Below are positions 51,928-51,979 of a stretch of 51,979 nucleotides of DNA, in pieces. Position 1 is the stretch's first letter; every line of letters starts with the position of its first letter. The stretch lies in the NCBI GenBank assembly GCA_947063875.1, contig CAMSTY010000022.1, positions 1 to 51,979 on the forward strand, written 5' to 3'. Origin of the DNA: an uncultured bacterium (GTDB taxonomy: Bacteria > Bacillota > Clostridia > Lachnospirales > Lachnospiraceae). The notes beneath the pieces were generated by a model, which saw only the letters and a list, made by a program, of their open reading frames with translations, made no database searches and was not told the DNA's origin. Position numbers and translations under genes: made by a program.

Positions 51928-51979
51928 GGAGATGTAGCGAAGTGGTCGTAACGCGGCGCACTCGAAATGCGTTTACCGG
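51928..51979 (+). tRNA. tRNA-Ser(CGA), truncated at the window edge
   Basis: The 5' part (GGAGATGTAGCGAAGTGGTC) matches a bacterial tRNA-Ser: acceptor start GGAGATG, D-arm AGCGAAGTGGTCGTAACGC. The anticodon arm is GCGCA-CTCGAAA-TGCGT with anticodon CGA. The long variable arm has just begun (TTACCGG) when the window ends. Confidence 0.93.

Overview
The window looks like chromosome from a spore-forming gut Lachnospiraceae (Firmicutes, Clostridia). This rests on strong AAGGAGG-type ribosome binding sites, a SpoVB-family flippase, clostridial-type NifS/NifU/MnmA, TRAP and rhamnogalacturonan genes, and a cell-wall protein with SLH-like repeats. I could not run a search, so genus is not called. There is no rRNA, CRISPR array, insertion sequence or phage module. 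One tRNA-Ser is cut by the right edge.

Layout. (1) 1-2192: a small conserved protein and a WYL regulator behind a palindrome, then a gene-free stretch with a large inverted repeat that resembles the first 90 bases of the window. (2) 2193-9486: pectin/rhamnogalacturonan use: a TRAP transporter (DctPQM), an AraC regulator, an unsaturated rhamnogalacturonyl hydrolase (GH105), an SGNH acetylesterase and a TIM-barrel isomerase. (3) 9618-13079: a 1153-residue secreted surface protein with an octapeptide repeat, a cysteine-peptidase-like domain, BspA-type LRRs and SLH-like repeats. (4) 13438-18471: an AraC regulator and a complete L-rhamnose operon (rhaM-rhaB-rhaA-rhaD). GH105 releases rhamnose, so blocks 2 and 4 form one pathway. 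(5) 18520-24182: a lipoprotein, bioB behind a BirA-like operator, a LysR remnant and a hybrid histidine kinase. (6) 24300-28328: a sucrose-type regulon with three copies of one palindromic operator, a HAD phosphatase, a LacI/ScrR regulator and a PTS EIIBCA gene broken by two frameshifts and an internal deletion. (7) 28412-32241: thioesterase, Ogt, an unknown protein and SpoVB-like flippase. (8) 32478-46635: a 14-kb cluster of mostly unfamiliar proteins. (9) 46822-end: DUF554 protein, nifS-nifU-mnmA, a lipoprotein amidase and tRNA-Ser.

The most unusual part is block 8. Three tandem genes share an N-terminal zinc-ribbon plus helical module joined to different C-termini (beta-helix acetyltransferase, DUF285 leucine-rich repeats, and an eroded membrane copy). 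A long co-directional operon follows: a large helical protein, an Hsp70/actin-like ATPase, a long coiled-coil protein, two zinc-ribbon proteins, a four-helix membrane protein, a helical protein, a 208-residue protein with the look of an ESCRT-III (Snf7) subunit, an AAA+ ATPase of Vps4/spastin type with an MIT-like N-terminal bundle, and a second AAA protein with a degraded Walker B. I read this as a candidate bacterial ESCRT-III/Vps4-like membrane or protein remodelling system with a dedicated chaperone-like ATPase. That reading is inference from sequence pattern and gene order and needs profile searches or structure prediction.
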